Below, in pieces: positions 10,349-19,949 of a stretch of 22,309 nt of DNA. How positions within the stretch are numbered: position 1 is the stretch's first letter; every line of letters starts with the position of its first letter. The position numbers and the translations under genes were made by a program. The notes under the pieces are model-generated. The model saw nothing but the letters and a program-made list of their open reading frames with translations. It made no database searches and was not told the DNA's origin. The stretch spans positions 15,320-37,628 of the forward strand of contig RDEW01000068.1 in assembly GCA_011109175.1 (NCBI GenBank), written 5' to 3'. The DNA is from Dicyema japonicum. Lineage: Eukaryota; Dicyemida; Rhombozoa; Dicyemidae.

Positions 10349-10874
10349 TTAATTTCTAAGGTGGTCTTTGTTAGGAAACTGAGATAATAGTAACAAATAA
10401 TTGTAACTGACGAGAGTTGACATTACCACCACGATGGCTACCCAGGGGGTGAAATGTTTGCGGGGTCTCTGATTCCTGTCGCAATCACATTTCCAATTTC
10501 GAGGGTGACTCTTTTGCCCATTCTTCCAATTCGTTCTTTTCCGTTATTTGAAGGTTACTTTTCCGTTATTTGAAGCGGACAGGCCGAAAGCAAAAAACTC
10601 TACCCCCCGTTCTAAGAGCTGGTTATAACTGACCATTCCTAGACGGTTGGTGGTAACTACATTGCCATAATGTAGGTGAGTCTCTGTAATCCACGTGCGT
10701 ACGGGGCCAGGGTTACTTTTAAAATTATTTAGAGGAATTGATCTCCTTAAATGTCGCTGACCAAAGCTTCCATCAATCTTCGAAAAAAAACGAAGATCTT
10801 CCGGGAGACTTGACGAGGTCTGGAACCTAAACAGGGGAACTTCTACATGCAAGACCATCATCCAAGTCTGTTTA
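10349..10874 (-). CDS. Candidate membrane-anchored protein, C-terminal part, unidentified
   Basis: The minus frame is open for over 100 codons (10559 up to about 10874), including VPLFRFQTSSSLPEDL and ETHLHYGNVVTTNRLGM. Removing a 23-nt GT-AG intron at 10536-10558 leads to NELEEWAKESPSKLE. A 22-nt intron at 10467-10488 then leads to a hydrophobic segment (WVAIVVVMSTLV, YNYLLLL), a plausible single membrane helix, and the frame ends at TAA 10351-10349. The 5' boundary is open: a join to the segment TYCWVPFTFPLKFYEV near 11030 would need a 56-nt intron. This gene converges on the tetraspanin-like gene, with about 260 bases between the two stops. I recognise no family. Confidence 0.45.
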
Positions 10875-11132
10875 TGCGAACATTATCGGTAAATGAAGGC
10901 CAGGATGAATTTTAGTGAACGACATTGTCAAGAAAACCACTAAAGACTGGTTTCCCAAGACAATTCCAGAAAATGGTGAAAGGACAGACTTCATAGAATT
11001 TAAGTGGAAAAGTGAACGGTACCCAACAGTATGTCTCCCAATTGTTCAGTTTGCCACAAATATTTCAAAATTATAGAATACAATCTCAATTTCTAAACTG
11101 AACTCCGAGAAAACTAATGTGAATGAAATGAA

Positions 11133-11627
11133 ACCTACTATTAATGGACAAAGTTTAATTTATTTACCCCGGGTCCCTTTGAGTGAAAGGAACTGGTGAC
11201 TAACAAACCGTCACGCTCCCAGAGATCCGACAAGTGTATTTGGTTTTGTGGAGAACTCTGATGGGGACCCGTGAAAGATAAGAGGTAGACACGAACTTTC
11301 CATGGCAGGGAAGCTTTCCTTCCGTCAATAATTGGTGGAAGACGTCCCAGAAGATTGTTGACACTAAGGTTTGATGACTTTAGTAGATATCCACTCGTGG
11401 ATTGTTTCGTGACTGAGAGGGGTCAGTATATGAGGTGGTTCGTAGAATCCTAATTTTATCACCGAGGGTAGGAATAGTTCTCCTGTGGAGAACCAACTTA
11501 TTTCCATTATCAAACAACTACCAAACAGTTTGCTTGGTAGTTGTTACAGGACGAGCGCACGTTCCCAGATTTCTCTAACCAGAGTTCAATTCGACGACCA
11601 TTTAGTGTTTACCACGTGAGTGGACAT
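11133..11627 (-). CDS. Candidate gene, unidentified, exon structure unresolved
   Basis: ATG at 11627 follows an AATAAA-containing spacer after SEC61G. A model using GT-AG introns of 21 nt (11575-11595), 20 nt (11533-11552) and 25 nt (11497-11521) reaches the open segment GELFLPSVIKLGFYEPPH. A 31-nt intron then leads into a long open stretch (VNNLLGRLPPIIDGRK, IHLSDLWERDGLL) ending at TAA near 11135. One exon in this model is only 11 nt, so details are shaky. It could be the N-terminal part of the gene annotated at 10349-10874 or a separate gene. Confidence 0.3.
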
Positions 11628-11714
11628 AACCCTCTATAAATTAAATAATTTTATTATAAAGAAACAAAAATAACTAAAATGTAATCAATGTCCACTAAAT
11701 ATTAGCCAAGTGAC

Positions 11715-11938
11715 TTACACAATGATGTTATTGATTGGAATATGAATAATCTTGACGAGATACCCGATTATTCCCATTATTGCAAAGCCTATTAAGGTGG
11801 CGTAGGCTATTTTTCGATATTCTTGGGTTATTACTAAACTATGCCTTTTCCGTCTGGTCTTTCACATTTATTTAGAAAACGACGGGAGTCCACGTAGAAT
11901 TTGTTTAGTGGCTTAAAAAGTTCTGAAAGTTGGTCCAT
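11715..11938 (-). CDS. SEC61G: Sec61 gamma, protein translocon subunit, with one 23-nt intron
   Basis: Small tail-anchored subunit of the Sec61 channel, which moves nascent proteins across or into the endoplasmic reticulum membrane. Exon 1 (11938-11845) encodes [18 protein letters not shown] and KCERPDGK; exon 2 (11821-11715) encodes [17 protein letters not shown] and ends with the family signature [10 protein letters not shown] before TAA. The total is 66 residues, against about 68 in vertebrates, and the sequence aligns end to end, including the membrane helix after KIA. The intron (11822-11844) is 23 nt, starts GC rather than GT and ends AG; its removal creates the conserved Lys-Glu at the join. 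The gene appears intact and is probably the most secure functional gene in the window. It lies about 100 bases from the stop of the gene upstream, on the same strand. Confidence 0.95.
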
Positions 11939-12037
11939 AGTAACACACAACAACTAATTTACGTGTTTATATTTAAATTCAAATATTATTTTTTTTAATA
12001 AAAAAATTAAATATATTTTCGGGGTTTTTTGATTTAT

Positions 12038-12280
12038 TTAAAGAATGTAACTTGTGTTGATGATTTCCACTACGGACTCATTCTTTACTGCCTCTGACTT
12101 CACCTAACGAAGGACGATGGATAAATATTCTGCGATCGGGACTGTTACCGCTTCGTCCTGAGACTTCGGGTGTGGCCGGCCTGTTGCCAGAGGTCTTTTA
12201 GAGATTGGAAGCACAATCTGTCCAGCTGGGAGATTGTCGGGATCGACGTTGGTTCCGTAATAAATATAAAAAAATACCAT
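12038..12280 (-). CDS. Candidate short gene, unidentified, one 24-nt intron
   Basis: ATG at 12280 opens a frame with GTNVDPDNLPAGQIVLPIS and KSQDEAVTVPIAEYL. It meets an in-frame TAG unless a 24-nt GT-AG intron at 12092-12115 is removed, after which the frame continues (AVKNESVVEIINTSYIL) to TAA at 12040-12038. An AATAAA overlaps the stop. The product would be about 70 residues. I recognise no family. The first bases match copy B near 19717-19758, where a start codon gives METNVASNNLPSGH before the sequences diverge. The cathepsin-region duplication therefore ends inside this gene. The start codon is uncertain because the preceding codons are AT-rich. Confidence 0.38.
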
Positions 12281-13930
12281 ATTAAAAATTTATAATAAAA
12301 AAAACAGATTTTTCTTGCACCCGCTAATTTATATGCGGACTGATCCAAGATAAAGGTGGATTATCTATTGAGTAATACACATTCTCCATTGACATGTTTT
12401 AACCAAATAAATTTCAGAGTTATTTAATCTCATAGTATTTATTTTAATAATATGTTAATGGATAAAAAAACCTAAAAATTTACTAGGCTGATTTTTAGAA
12501 ATAAATAGAAAAAAACGGTTAAAACGTTGTTCTGATATCGATGGGTCATTTAGCCCTTTTTTAATCTCAGTTAGAAAAAATAGCAAAATGAAGTGATGAT
12601 TAAAAATCATGGGAGAGAACTGATCCTTGTAGAACTCAGTTAAATTTAATAATATTCTTTTAATATTTTGATAATATAATAATATTTAAATAAAAATATA
12701 AAGAATTAATTAAAATGATCGACTTAATTTTTGTTGTTTCCACTATATTGTTTAATTCTTGTATTTCATCTAAAATTCATTTCAAATACGAATCATTCAA
12801 TCAATCCTTTGATTATTATGAAATCAAATGGAATAATTTTCTGGAAAAATACAGTTGAATTAATTTTTAATTTAGACAAATCGTATTCTGGTTTAGAATT
12901 CCAAGTTAGAAAGGCCATTTTTACTGAAAATTTAAGACATATTGACAACCACAATATACTCGCAAAACAAGGAAATTTTTTGTATGAATTAGGAATTAAT
13001 CAGTTTGCTGACATGGTTTTCTCATAAAATAATTTTGTGGACAAGGAGAGAAATATTCAAACCCAGCAAATTCAATTTATATAATAATTATAATTCTTAT
13101 GGTACAGTAGAAAATGAATTACTTGGAGATTTCTCTATCTATGAAAAGAAATATCCACGATCCTTTAATTGGGTAAAAAAAAACTGTGTAACTGATATAA
13201 AATTCCAAGGATCTATATGTCTCTCATGCTATGCTTTTGAGCAGTTAAAAAATGTTTAATATATTTAGTTGGCTACGTTGGAATCACATTTTGCAATCAA
13301 ATACAATAAACTTATATCAATGAGCGAACAAAATGTGGTTGATTGTGTGAATGATCACGGATGCAGCAATGGTGAATCTGCAAGTAAAGTGTATGAATAC
13401 ATTCGAGAAAACGGAGGAATTAATTCTGAAAAACGGTATCCATATATAGCCAAAGTAATTTCGACGGATAATTATATAGGCTAGAAAATGCAAATATAGA
13501 GGTCAACCAGATATTAAATTTAATTTGACTGGATATAAAGTACTTGAAAGTGGTAATGAAAAAATGCTTTTGCGTACGCTTGTAGATGTTGGTCCTGTCA
13601 CTGTTATAATTATTTATTCTACCAGCTTTGAAAGTATTTTTATAGGTAAATATTAATGAAACGTTTTAGGAATATTCCATTACAAAAATTGTCCAAATGA
13701 GCATAATTTACATACACTCTCTGTTGTGGGTTATGGAATTTCAAAAGGAGAAAAGTATTGGCTCTTGAAAAATTCATGGGGTAAACATGGAAGATTTGGC
13801 TATGTGAAATTGGCACGTGGGAAAGATAACTGCCGATTTCCTTACATGGCCATTTACCCTATTATCGAATAATTTTATCGTTTAATTATATAACTTTTGG
13901 TTTAATGGGAATTAGTTTTAATAATTATTA
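12226..13930 (+). repeat. Segmental duplication, copy A
   Basis: This region is homologous to 19717-22300. Landmarks: ggagattgtcgggatcgacg versus ggagattgttggaagcgacg, then gtaatacacattctccatt in both, then attgatgggtcatt-type sequence, then the whole cathepsin gene and its 3' flank (cttttggttt). Copy A lacks the extra 0.9 kb found in copy B. The unit carries a divergent promoter region, the start of the minus-strand neighbour and the complete protease gene. Confidence 0.85.
12715..13872 (+). pseudogene. Cathepsin L-like cysteine protease (papain family C1), copy A, probably inactive
   Basis: Exons 12715-12853, 12876-13015, 13041-13243, 13269-13454, 13480-13645 and 13670-13872; introns of 22, 25, 25, 25 and 24 nt. 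Order of parts: signal peptide (MIDLIFVVSTILF), I29 propeptide (WNNFLEKY joined to NKSYS, then INQFADM), mature N-terminus YPRSFNW, Gln and catalytic Cys (CLSCYAF), MSEQNVVDC, VDVGPVTV, catalytic His (LHTLSVVGYG) and Asn (KNSWG), ending YPIIE and TAA. All catalytic residues survive. Lesions: the 3' splice site of intron 2 is GG instead of AG, and one base is lost just before intron 3 (ttt-gagca against tttagtgca in copy B). The usual CGSC is CLSC. Such proteases normally work in lysosomes or are secreted. It may be a recent pseudogene or carry sequence errors. Confidence 0.85.
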
Positions 13931-14379
13931 AGTTATTTCTTTGGAAATTATAATTTGTATTTGAGGAGACTACGATCCCCCTATTTATGTGTGAGAAAAT
14001 CTATGGAGGCTTATTCTTGATTTAAAGAACAGAAGTGTGGCATGTGGCAAGAGTGTCGGAATCCTTTGGCTGAAATTTCACAGACAATTCATTTGGCTAC
14101 AATTGAAAAATATTTTGTCACGTCTCATGCTGGTTAAATGTAACATGTCGATCGCTGTTAGATGTCATGCTCAATGTGGCTTTTATCTATTTTATCCCAA
14201 TAAAGTAAATGGCTCCCTTATGCCTTAAGGTATTAGGATGCAATGGGAGTTACCCCTCATGATCGTGAACTTAATGATCCAAAAGAGTCATCATGTCATT
14301 CAATCATTCAAGACTCTCCTTTCTGCATTTTCAAGTCATCTTGTTTCTTTGTCAAATAATACTATTTCAAGGCCAATCA
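13931..14379. other. Spacer with possible LINE 3'-end scrap near 14090-14150
   Basis: Near 14095 the plus strand reads ATIEKYFVTSHAG, and its DNA (caattgaaaaatattttgtc, then catgctggttaaatg) resembles the minus-strand LINE near 7200-7255 and the fragment at 15070. This may be a third copy of that element's C-terminal and 3' region. Nothing else is recognised. Confidence 0.3.
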
Positions 14380-15068
14380 CCAACTTTCGGAAATTATGAA
14401 ATGCAGTTACTAATTCGGATAAATAATTCTAATGGTTTTGCCATTCACATTGATGAGTCTACTGATGTTGAAGGTTTGGCAGTTTTATTGGTTTTTGTTC
14501 GATACCCATTTGAGGATATTATTGAAGAAGACATGTTAATGTGCGAATCGTTGGAGAGAAATTGTAGTGATGGAGCTAAATGTATGATCGGAAATATTTA
14601 TGGAGTTGTACAAATAATAAAACAAATGGCTGCTAATTGTACTTGTAGTCATTGCATTCTTCACCATCTTGCTCTGGTGTCTAAGAATATTTCCTTTTCC
14701 TTGAGTGAAGTTTTGGAAGATGCTATCAAAATTATTAATAAGGTTAAAAAAGACTTCCCCAATCTCGTATATTTAAAATATTGTGCAATGAAATGGGATC
14801 CAATAATACATGATTACTTTTCCATACAGAAGTAAGATGTTTGTCACGTGGAATGGTACTGCAACATTTGTTTGAGTACGAAACGAACTTGATGTGTTTC
14901 TCACGAAACGAAATTCCCGTTTGCAAGAGTATCTTGATGAATCAAAATGCGAATTGGACATACAATTCTTCAGGATATCGAAGATCATTTGCTAATTTTG
15001 GATGATAAGATTGAGAAATATTTTCCGGATAAAATAGATGACGATTGGGTTTAAAATCCATTCAAAGT
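14380..15068 (+). pseudogene. hAT-superfamily transposase (Buster/ZBED-like) pseudogene
   Basis: The frame reads FAIHIDESTDVEGLAVLLVF, then CESLE, SDGAKCMIGNIYGVV, NCTCSHCILHHLALVSK, and LEDAIKIINKVKK. These are hallmarks of the DDE catalytic region of Buster-type hAT transposases and their ZBED/SCAND3 host relatives; the Asp of DESTD and of SDGAK are the first two catalytic acids. Between CESLE and SDGAK about 35 residues usual in the family are missing. After a frameshift near 14832 come EVRCLSRGMVLQHLFE, EYLDESKCELDI and finally KYFPDKIDDDWV, a stop, then NPF. The C-terminal catalytic Glu domain is absent and the BED zinc finger is not seen. The copy is dead. The left end is unclear; the ATG at 14293 probably lies outside the original protein. 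Confidence 0.85.
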
Positions 15069-15069
15069 A

Positions 15070-15310
15070 AAAGTGATATGTCGCGTCCCGCCCGGGATAC
15101 ATCCAATGCTGGTTACATGTCACGTGTCATTCAATCAACATTAATTGGTTTCTAATCAAAGAATATATTTTTTTAAAAGTCTATATTTTCTTGACTCGAC
15201 ATTTGTTGACTACTTTTAATTCTCCTGATCCTGCCTTAATCTGTGATAAAAAATTAAATAAACCTCTATTCGGTTGTTTCACAAAATTTGACTAATTTTA
15301 CTTAGCTCTT
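15070..15310 (+). mobile_element. 3' end fragment of the LINE family, plus strand
   Basis: The stretch atatgtcgcgtcccgcccgg, then caatgctggttacatgtcac, matches the reverse complement of 7187-7255. The stretch aaaatttgactaattttact at 15284-15303 matches the reverse complement of the same element's tail near 7140-7165. About 150 bases of other sequence separate the two matches here. It is fused directly to the end of the hAT relic and faces away from the RT fragment at 15420-15895. Confidence 0.5.
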
Positions 15311-15419
15311 CAATATCTATATCTCTTAACGTTACACAACTATGCTATAATAAAAAATTGCAACAATGTTGACATTAAAATTGTTTTTGGTTACTACGAT
15401 TATGTTTTAAAATAAATTG

Positions 15420-15895
15420 TAATAATTGAATTTTAAAAGTTCAGAAAAAAAGTTAGTCCAAAAACGTTCCGCGAGCACATTAAGGATGGGAACCACTGCC
15501 ATAGAGCCAACTCTGACGAGTAGTTCAGTTTCAGATAATAGCATATGTATCATGCACAGACTGTCTTCATCGATGATGTCCTTCATCACGGAAAGTAGTA
15601 TACTCCAGTATGTGATGTCAAAAGCCGTGCTAATATCGATTCCCAGGATATGAAATGATCGTTTGTACTACTGACATATTGCAGTGAACCAGCTATGGCT
15701 CCAGACAACAAGGCTTGAAACTACTCTTCGCATGAACGATATCGATCGACCGACATTGATATACGGCCTCGAACAATATTCGACAGAGTTTTTCTTAGTG
15801 GTGGCAATCACAATAGGTCTCAAGCTTTCTAAGGGTCTCATTCTATGCTCGATTTATGAACGGGTAGTTATATTCTGGACTTGATTGAAAGCGAG
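15420..15895 (-). pseudogene. LINE RT fragment, same family as 7113-8294
   Basis: Reading the minus strand: RPLESLRPIVIATTKK (from LRPIILLTTLRK), GRS, WSHSW (from LSHRW), HILGIDISTAFD (first catalytic Asp region), then DEDSLCMIHMLLSETELLV, which aligns with DESSLRMIQILLSNTELFV of the 7595-8294 segment. Stops and frameshifts interrupt it; the GRSTAD box is partly lost and no GTPQGD or YADD follows, so it is a truncated internal fragment. Confidence 0.75.
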
Positions 15896-16060
15896 CAGTG
15901 TAATGCAAAAGTATTGTTCAGTATTTGTGCGAAGAACCTCGCGTATTCGATACGCCAGTGATTGGTAACTGTTAATTTTTGTAATTTATTGGCTTAAATT
16001 AAAAAAAAGAAAGAAAAGTCAGAAACCGTGATGGCACGTGAAATTTAATCAGGATAAAAC

Positions 16061-16084
16061 TTATTTATTTATTTTATTTATTTA
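16061..16084 (-). repeat. TAAA-type simple-repeat tail of the jockey-like LINE
   Basis: On the minus strand the element ends in repeated TAAA/AATA units, the usual 3' terminal tail left by target-primed reverse transcription. It marks the 3' boundary of the insertion. Confidence 0.65.
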
Positions 16085-18230
16085 ACCCCAAGACCACCAG
16101 GAAAGATAGGTCAAAACTAACTAGTTAGGTGATCCCAGCTTCCAACAACATCCGAACTCTCTTCAATTAGTCTTCTGATGATCCAACCGCACTCCGGAAG
16201 CGTCTTCTCTTGCTTCTGCAAAGGAATTCAATCGGCGTGCACTTTTTTATTACCGACCGAATTTCCTCAGCATGGGCCACTTTTTCCTTGAATAGGTTTC
16301 CCAGTTCCTTGCAGAAACGTAGGAAAACCCGGCCATTTTTCAAAGTTGCCTCATCAGAAACGAAGTCGCCAATGAGGATGTTCGTGTGGTGCATAATTCT
16401 CCGCCTGAGCGAGTTCAATCGGTCCACTCTCAAAAGGGAAAACGCAAACCTCCAGGAGGAGCAGGTATATTCAATGGTCGGTATGATTACTTGTTGATAG
16501 ACCTTGCTGATGCAATGAAAAGGCTCTTCTTTATCATCGCATTCAGAATGTTCCATTTCCGAAGACCCTTGGCGAGCACCACCTCCACGTGACTCGAGAA
16601 CGTCAACAGAGAATCGAAAACTACACCAAGGATCTTCTGAGTCCGCGTAGAAGGGATGGGAGTGTTTCTGATTAATATCTCAAGCCCACCTTTAAACTTT
16701 GTCCGTAGTGAATAATGTGAACTGAGACTTGGATGCTGATACACATAACATATTTGCAGATAGCCAGTCACAAATTCAGTTTAGGTGTGTTGAGCAGTTG
16801 CTACAGCCATGGAAGGAGATTTATTTCTTGCAGCGATAATTAGGTCGTCCGCATAGGATAAAAATAGTTTCCTGGTCAGTGGTAGTAGGTAGATGTAGAA
16901 ATAGTTAAAAGGAGGAGATAAAGGGGAGCCTTGCGGGACTCCATTGGAGTAGTTTGATTTTGAAGTGGTTTTGTCAATACGGACCCTTCAGCGTCGTCCA
17001 GTTAAGAGTTTTCCAGCCATAGCTTGATGTTTGGGTGTAAGTTCAAGTTAAAAATCTTTTGCGTTAGGAGTTTCTCTGGAACAGAGTCAAAGGCCTTCTG
17101 TATGTCGATGGATAGTAAGGCCGTCCGTATGTTGTTCTCATGATAAAGCCGTCAGTAATAAACTGGGAGATAGAACCCAAATGAGTCGTTGTAGAACGGT
17201 CTGCCCTGAAACCATGTTGAAACTCTGGTAGATGTAGAACAGGAGAGATGCGCATTAACACAAGCTTTTCAGTACTTTTGATAAAACACAAGTATTGAGA
17301 TAGGGCGGTAAGAAAGGAACGTTTTTTGGTGTTCTGGGCTTTAGGATTAACGTAATCAGGGAGTTTTTCCATATATTAGGTAGCGTATGGCAGTTGATAG
17401 AGTCGTTGTACAGTCTTGATAGTATGTCCCGTGCCTGAGGTCCAAGATGTTTTAAATGAATAGTGCAAATACTGTCGGGACAACAAGCACGAGTAGAACG
17501 AGCAATTTAATAGCCTTTTCAACATCATCGGGGGTGAAGAAGGTGGAACATGGTTCTTGTGGCCGTGCTGTTCAACGAGTGTAGAACGAGAAAAATTTTT
17601 ATGGCTGATCGATACGTAGTACTTCATAATCTTGTTTGCGAGTTTGCTTGAGGGTTCCGAAGCGTTGCGGGTAACGCCATCAGTTCCGCGGTTCTCCTCA
17701 TTGATGAGGCTATTGATTTTTCTAAGCGTTTTCCAAAATGTTGCAGAAAAGTTTTTGTGACATAGTCGTCCAACTAGGCGGCTCCATTTAGTCTGTTGTT
17801 AGTTAGGATAAGCTCAGTTAATTTGGTATTCAGTGAACGTATGGAGTAGAAGGAGTTATTGGTCTGTGTTCTTATCCTCTTCAGCGTATCTCGTTTCTTG
17901 ATGAGTGACACAATTTGTGATGATAATCTTGGATTGAACTTCTTGTAAGAGGCAACAGGTATAAATAGTTTATCAACTTTCAGAATAATCGCAGACAGAA
18001 TCTTGACCGTCTTCTACTGTGCAATTAACCATAGTAAGGTCAAGGAGACTGTTTTCCACATACGTCCTGAAACCTTGCAGTCGGCTTTCAATTAATTTTT
18101 GAACTTGTAGAACAAAACGGTGAACAAATTAGGCCTTCTAATTCTCAACACAATTGGGTTATGGTCGCTTGAAACATACAAAATGGCTGACTGAATTTTC
18201 AGGGCCACATTCCCGTGATCTAGTCTCATA
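16061..18230 (-). pseudogene. Jockey-like LINE, endonuclease end through RT to 3' tail, decayed
   Basis: A separate, second LINE type. From the 5' side: ILYVSSDHNPIVLRI (18141-18175 core) is the SDH box of an APE-type endonuclease; FFTPDDVEKAIK precedes the RT. Next come HGFRADRSTTTHLGSISQF (about 17190), LLSIDIQKAFDSVPEKLL (first catalytic Asp, about 17095), NGVPQGSPLS (about 16935) and SYADDLI (about 16855). After the RT: KILGVVFDSLLTFSSHVE, then YQQVIIPTIEYTCSSW and NGRVFLRFCKELGN. The 3' end is an A-rich TAAA tail at about 16061. Several frameshifts and stops break it. The 5' end is truncated inside the endonuclease. The motif order fits jockey-type elements. Confidence 0.87.
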
Positions 18231-18234
18231 AGAG

Positions 18235-18680
18235 CCTCCAGATGCGTTCCATGACTTTCACAAATCCAACGTTACTATGTAAGCCCTCATTCGAATTTTC
18301 TCAATTTTCCACATATTTGTCCAAGATATTGACGGTCCCCACGAGGCGCATACATTTTAGAAACATGGCTCGATGTATTGTCTGTCTATACACGTTATCA
18401 TGATTTTGTATTACCACTCTTCCGTACTCCATACAAACTTTTCAATACGTTCAGTTTCTTCTTCCATTTTAAAATAATGTTTTTTACTTGTGGTGTCAGA
18501 CAGAGATGCTCATCAAGTGTCATACCAAGTTTTTTGACATCTGTTGAAAGAGATGACGACCTTTATAACTTCAAAGTGATTGTCTTCCTTTCCAATTTTT
18601 TTAGAAGTAAAAAGTGACTTAGACGATTCCTCTGAATTCAGCATGAGTCGGTTTTCTATTATCCAACATTAACCGGTTCA
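18235..18680 (-). pseudogene. Second jockey-like LINE: RT C-terminal fragment
   Basis: The minus strand reads NRLMLNSEESSKSLFT, then VKKLGMTLDEHLCLTPQV, KKLNVLKSLYGVRKS and, after a frame change, YIEPCF, a stop and NVCASWGP. These correspond to the region after YADD in jockey-type RTs. The sequence differs clearly from the equivalent part of the neighbouring element (KILGVVFDSLLTFSSHVE), so it is a different subfamily. The 16061-18230 element appears joined to its downstream side, which suggests a nested insertion or a shared break. Confidence 0.7.
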
Positions 18681-18689
18681 GGTTAATTT

Positions 18690-19716
18690 GTATTCTGTAG
18701 TCTTCTAGATGTCCTGATCTCGATTTTTTGTAAAAATGAGTTAGATCTGAGACTGAAGCGCATTAAGGTTAAGAAAGAATAGTTTTAGGCCGAACATAAT
18801 CATTTTGGGAGAGCTAGGTTATTCTCGAACTCAGGACAATATTGCTCGCTCGCCAATTTGAGAGGGAATAGCCACGCAGCCAGAGAGACCGCTATATTAT
18901 CATTTGCTTGCTTTTTTCCTTAATAAACTCAAATACTATAAAAAAGAAATTCTGAAAAAGTCAGAATTAAAGAAAGAGGAACTTCAATAATTTTAGAGAC
19001 CATATGAACGATTATACCAAAAAGGCGTAATTTACATTCTCACTACAGGACAAAATAGAAGAGCAACGAACACTGAATCATATTTCTAATTACGTACTAT
19101 TTTAAGTCAATAAAAATTGTGTTAAATGAATGGACTATTTTATGTGATACAAAAAAGTAAGAACTTCAGGGTTTTTTGGGCTTAGGATTATATCGATCTT
19201 GAAAACCATAAATTGTTTATTCATTTAAGGAGACATTCAACCGAGAGTCATGCATCAGCCTCACTGATTGTCTAAATTTTAAAGAATCAATATCCAAAAT
19301 TGTTTCAGAAGGTCTCGGTGGACAGTTCACCTTAACCTGTCACCGTTAAACAGCATGAGGTGTTGAAAAACTCAAACCAACATCACTGACTTGTTTTCGT
19401 TCTTCATGCATGGAGAATACTAATCGTTGGCCCTCTGTCTATCCAATTTCTTCTAGTCGGGACGTTGTTTAACTGTTGTCGAATTGGTATTTCATATCTC
19501 ATGGTTTTGATTTTTATGAGGCTCACCGATGCCGATGTTTGTATGAGAATTGATCTGTAAAAAATCCACCCCTCTCTTGCAAGAAAAGCCCTCAAAGATT
19601 CAACAGGGACTGACCCAAAGTGATATTATTAAACGTGGTCTAATCTGCTGGTTTCACTTCCATTATCGAACCTAAGACGATATTCCCATTGACAAAAACC
19701 ACTCTCATGTGTAGGA
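18690..19716. other. Spacer; one 63-codon minus frame of unknown meaning
   Basis: A minus-strand open frame at 19404-19595 (AFLAREGWIFYRSILIQT, RRNWIDRGPTISILHA) follows the METNVASNNLPSGH segment of copy B in the same frame, but with two stops between them. A short intron there is conceivable, yet no GT-AG pair of suitable length restores the frame. The rest shows nothing recognisable. Confidence 0.25.
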
Positions 19717-19949
19717 TGTCCAGATGGGAGATTGTTGGAAGCGACGTTGGTTTCCATGAACAATAATAAATAAACTATATTAAAAAACAGATTTTTATTG
19801 GATTACTATATACTGGTAATATATATGGGGGATGATTTTAGATATACGTGGATTATCGATTTGCGTAATACACATTCTCCATTTACATGATTCAACCAAA
19901 TAAATTTGAAGGTTATTTAATCTAGTGCCCTTTATTTCAATAAATTACA

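Noticed and set aside
12145-12348. 67-codon minus frame starting MDQSAYKLAG
   Set aside because: It overlaps the frame that has a tiny intron and a poly(A) signal, and its N-terminal half is AT-rich non-coding-like sequence.
14293-14379. ATG at 14293 as true start of the hAT protein with a signal-peptide-like N-terminus
   Set aside because: Homology to the transposase begins only near 14395; the upstream hydrophobic codons have no counterpart in the family.
16210-16592. Plus-strand open frames of 68-95 codons
   Set aside because: They mirror the minus-strand C-terminal region of the jockey-like LINE.
18290-18340. Endonuclease-like reading MYAPRGDRQYLGQ
   Set aside because: Another frame through the same bases continues the jockey RT C-terminus (NVCASWGP), which fits its neighbours better.
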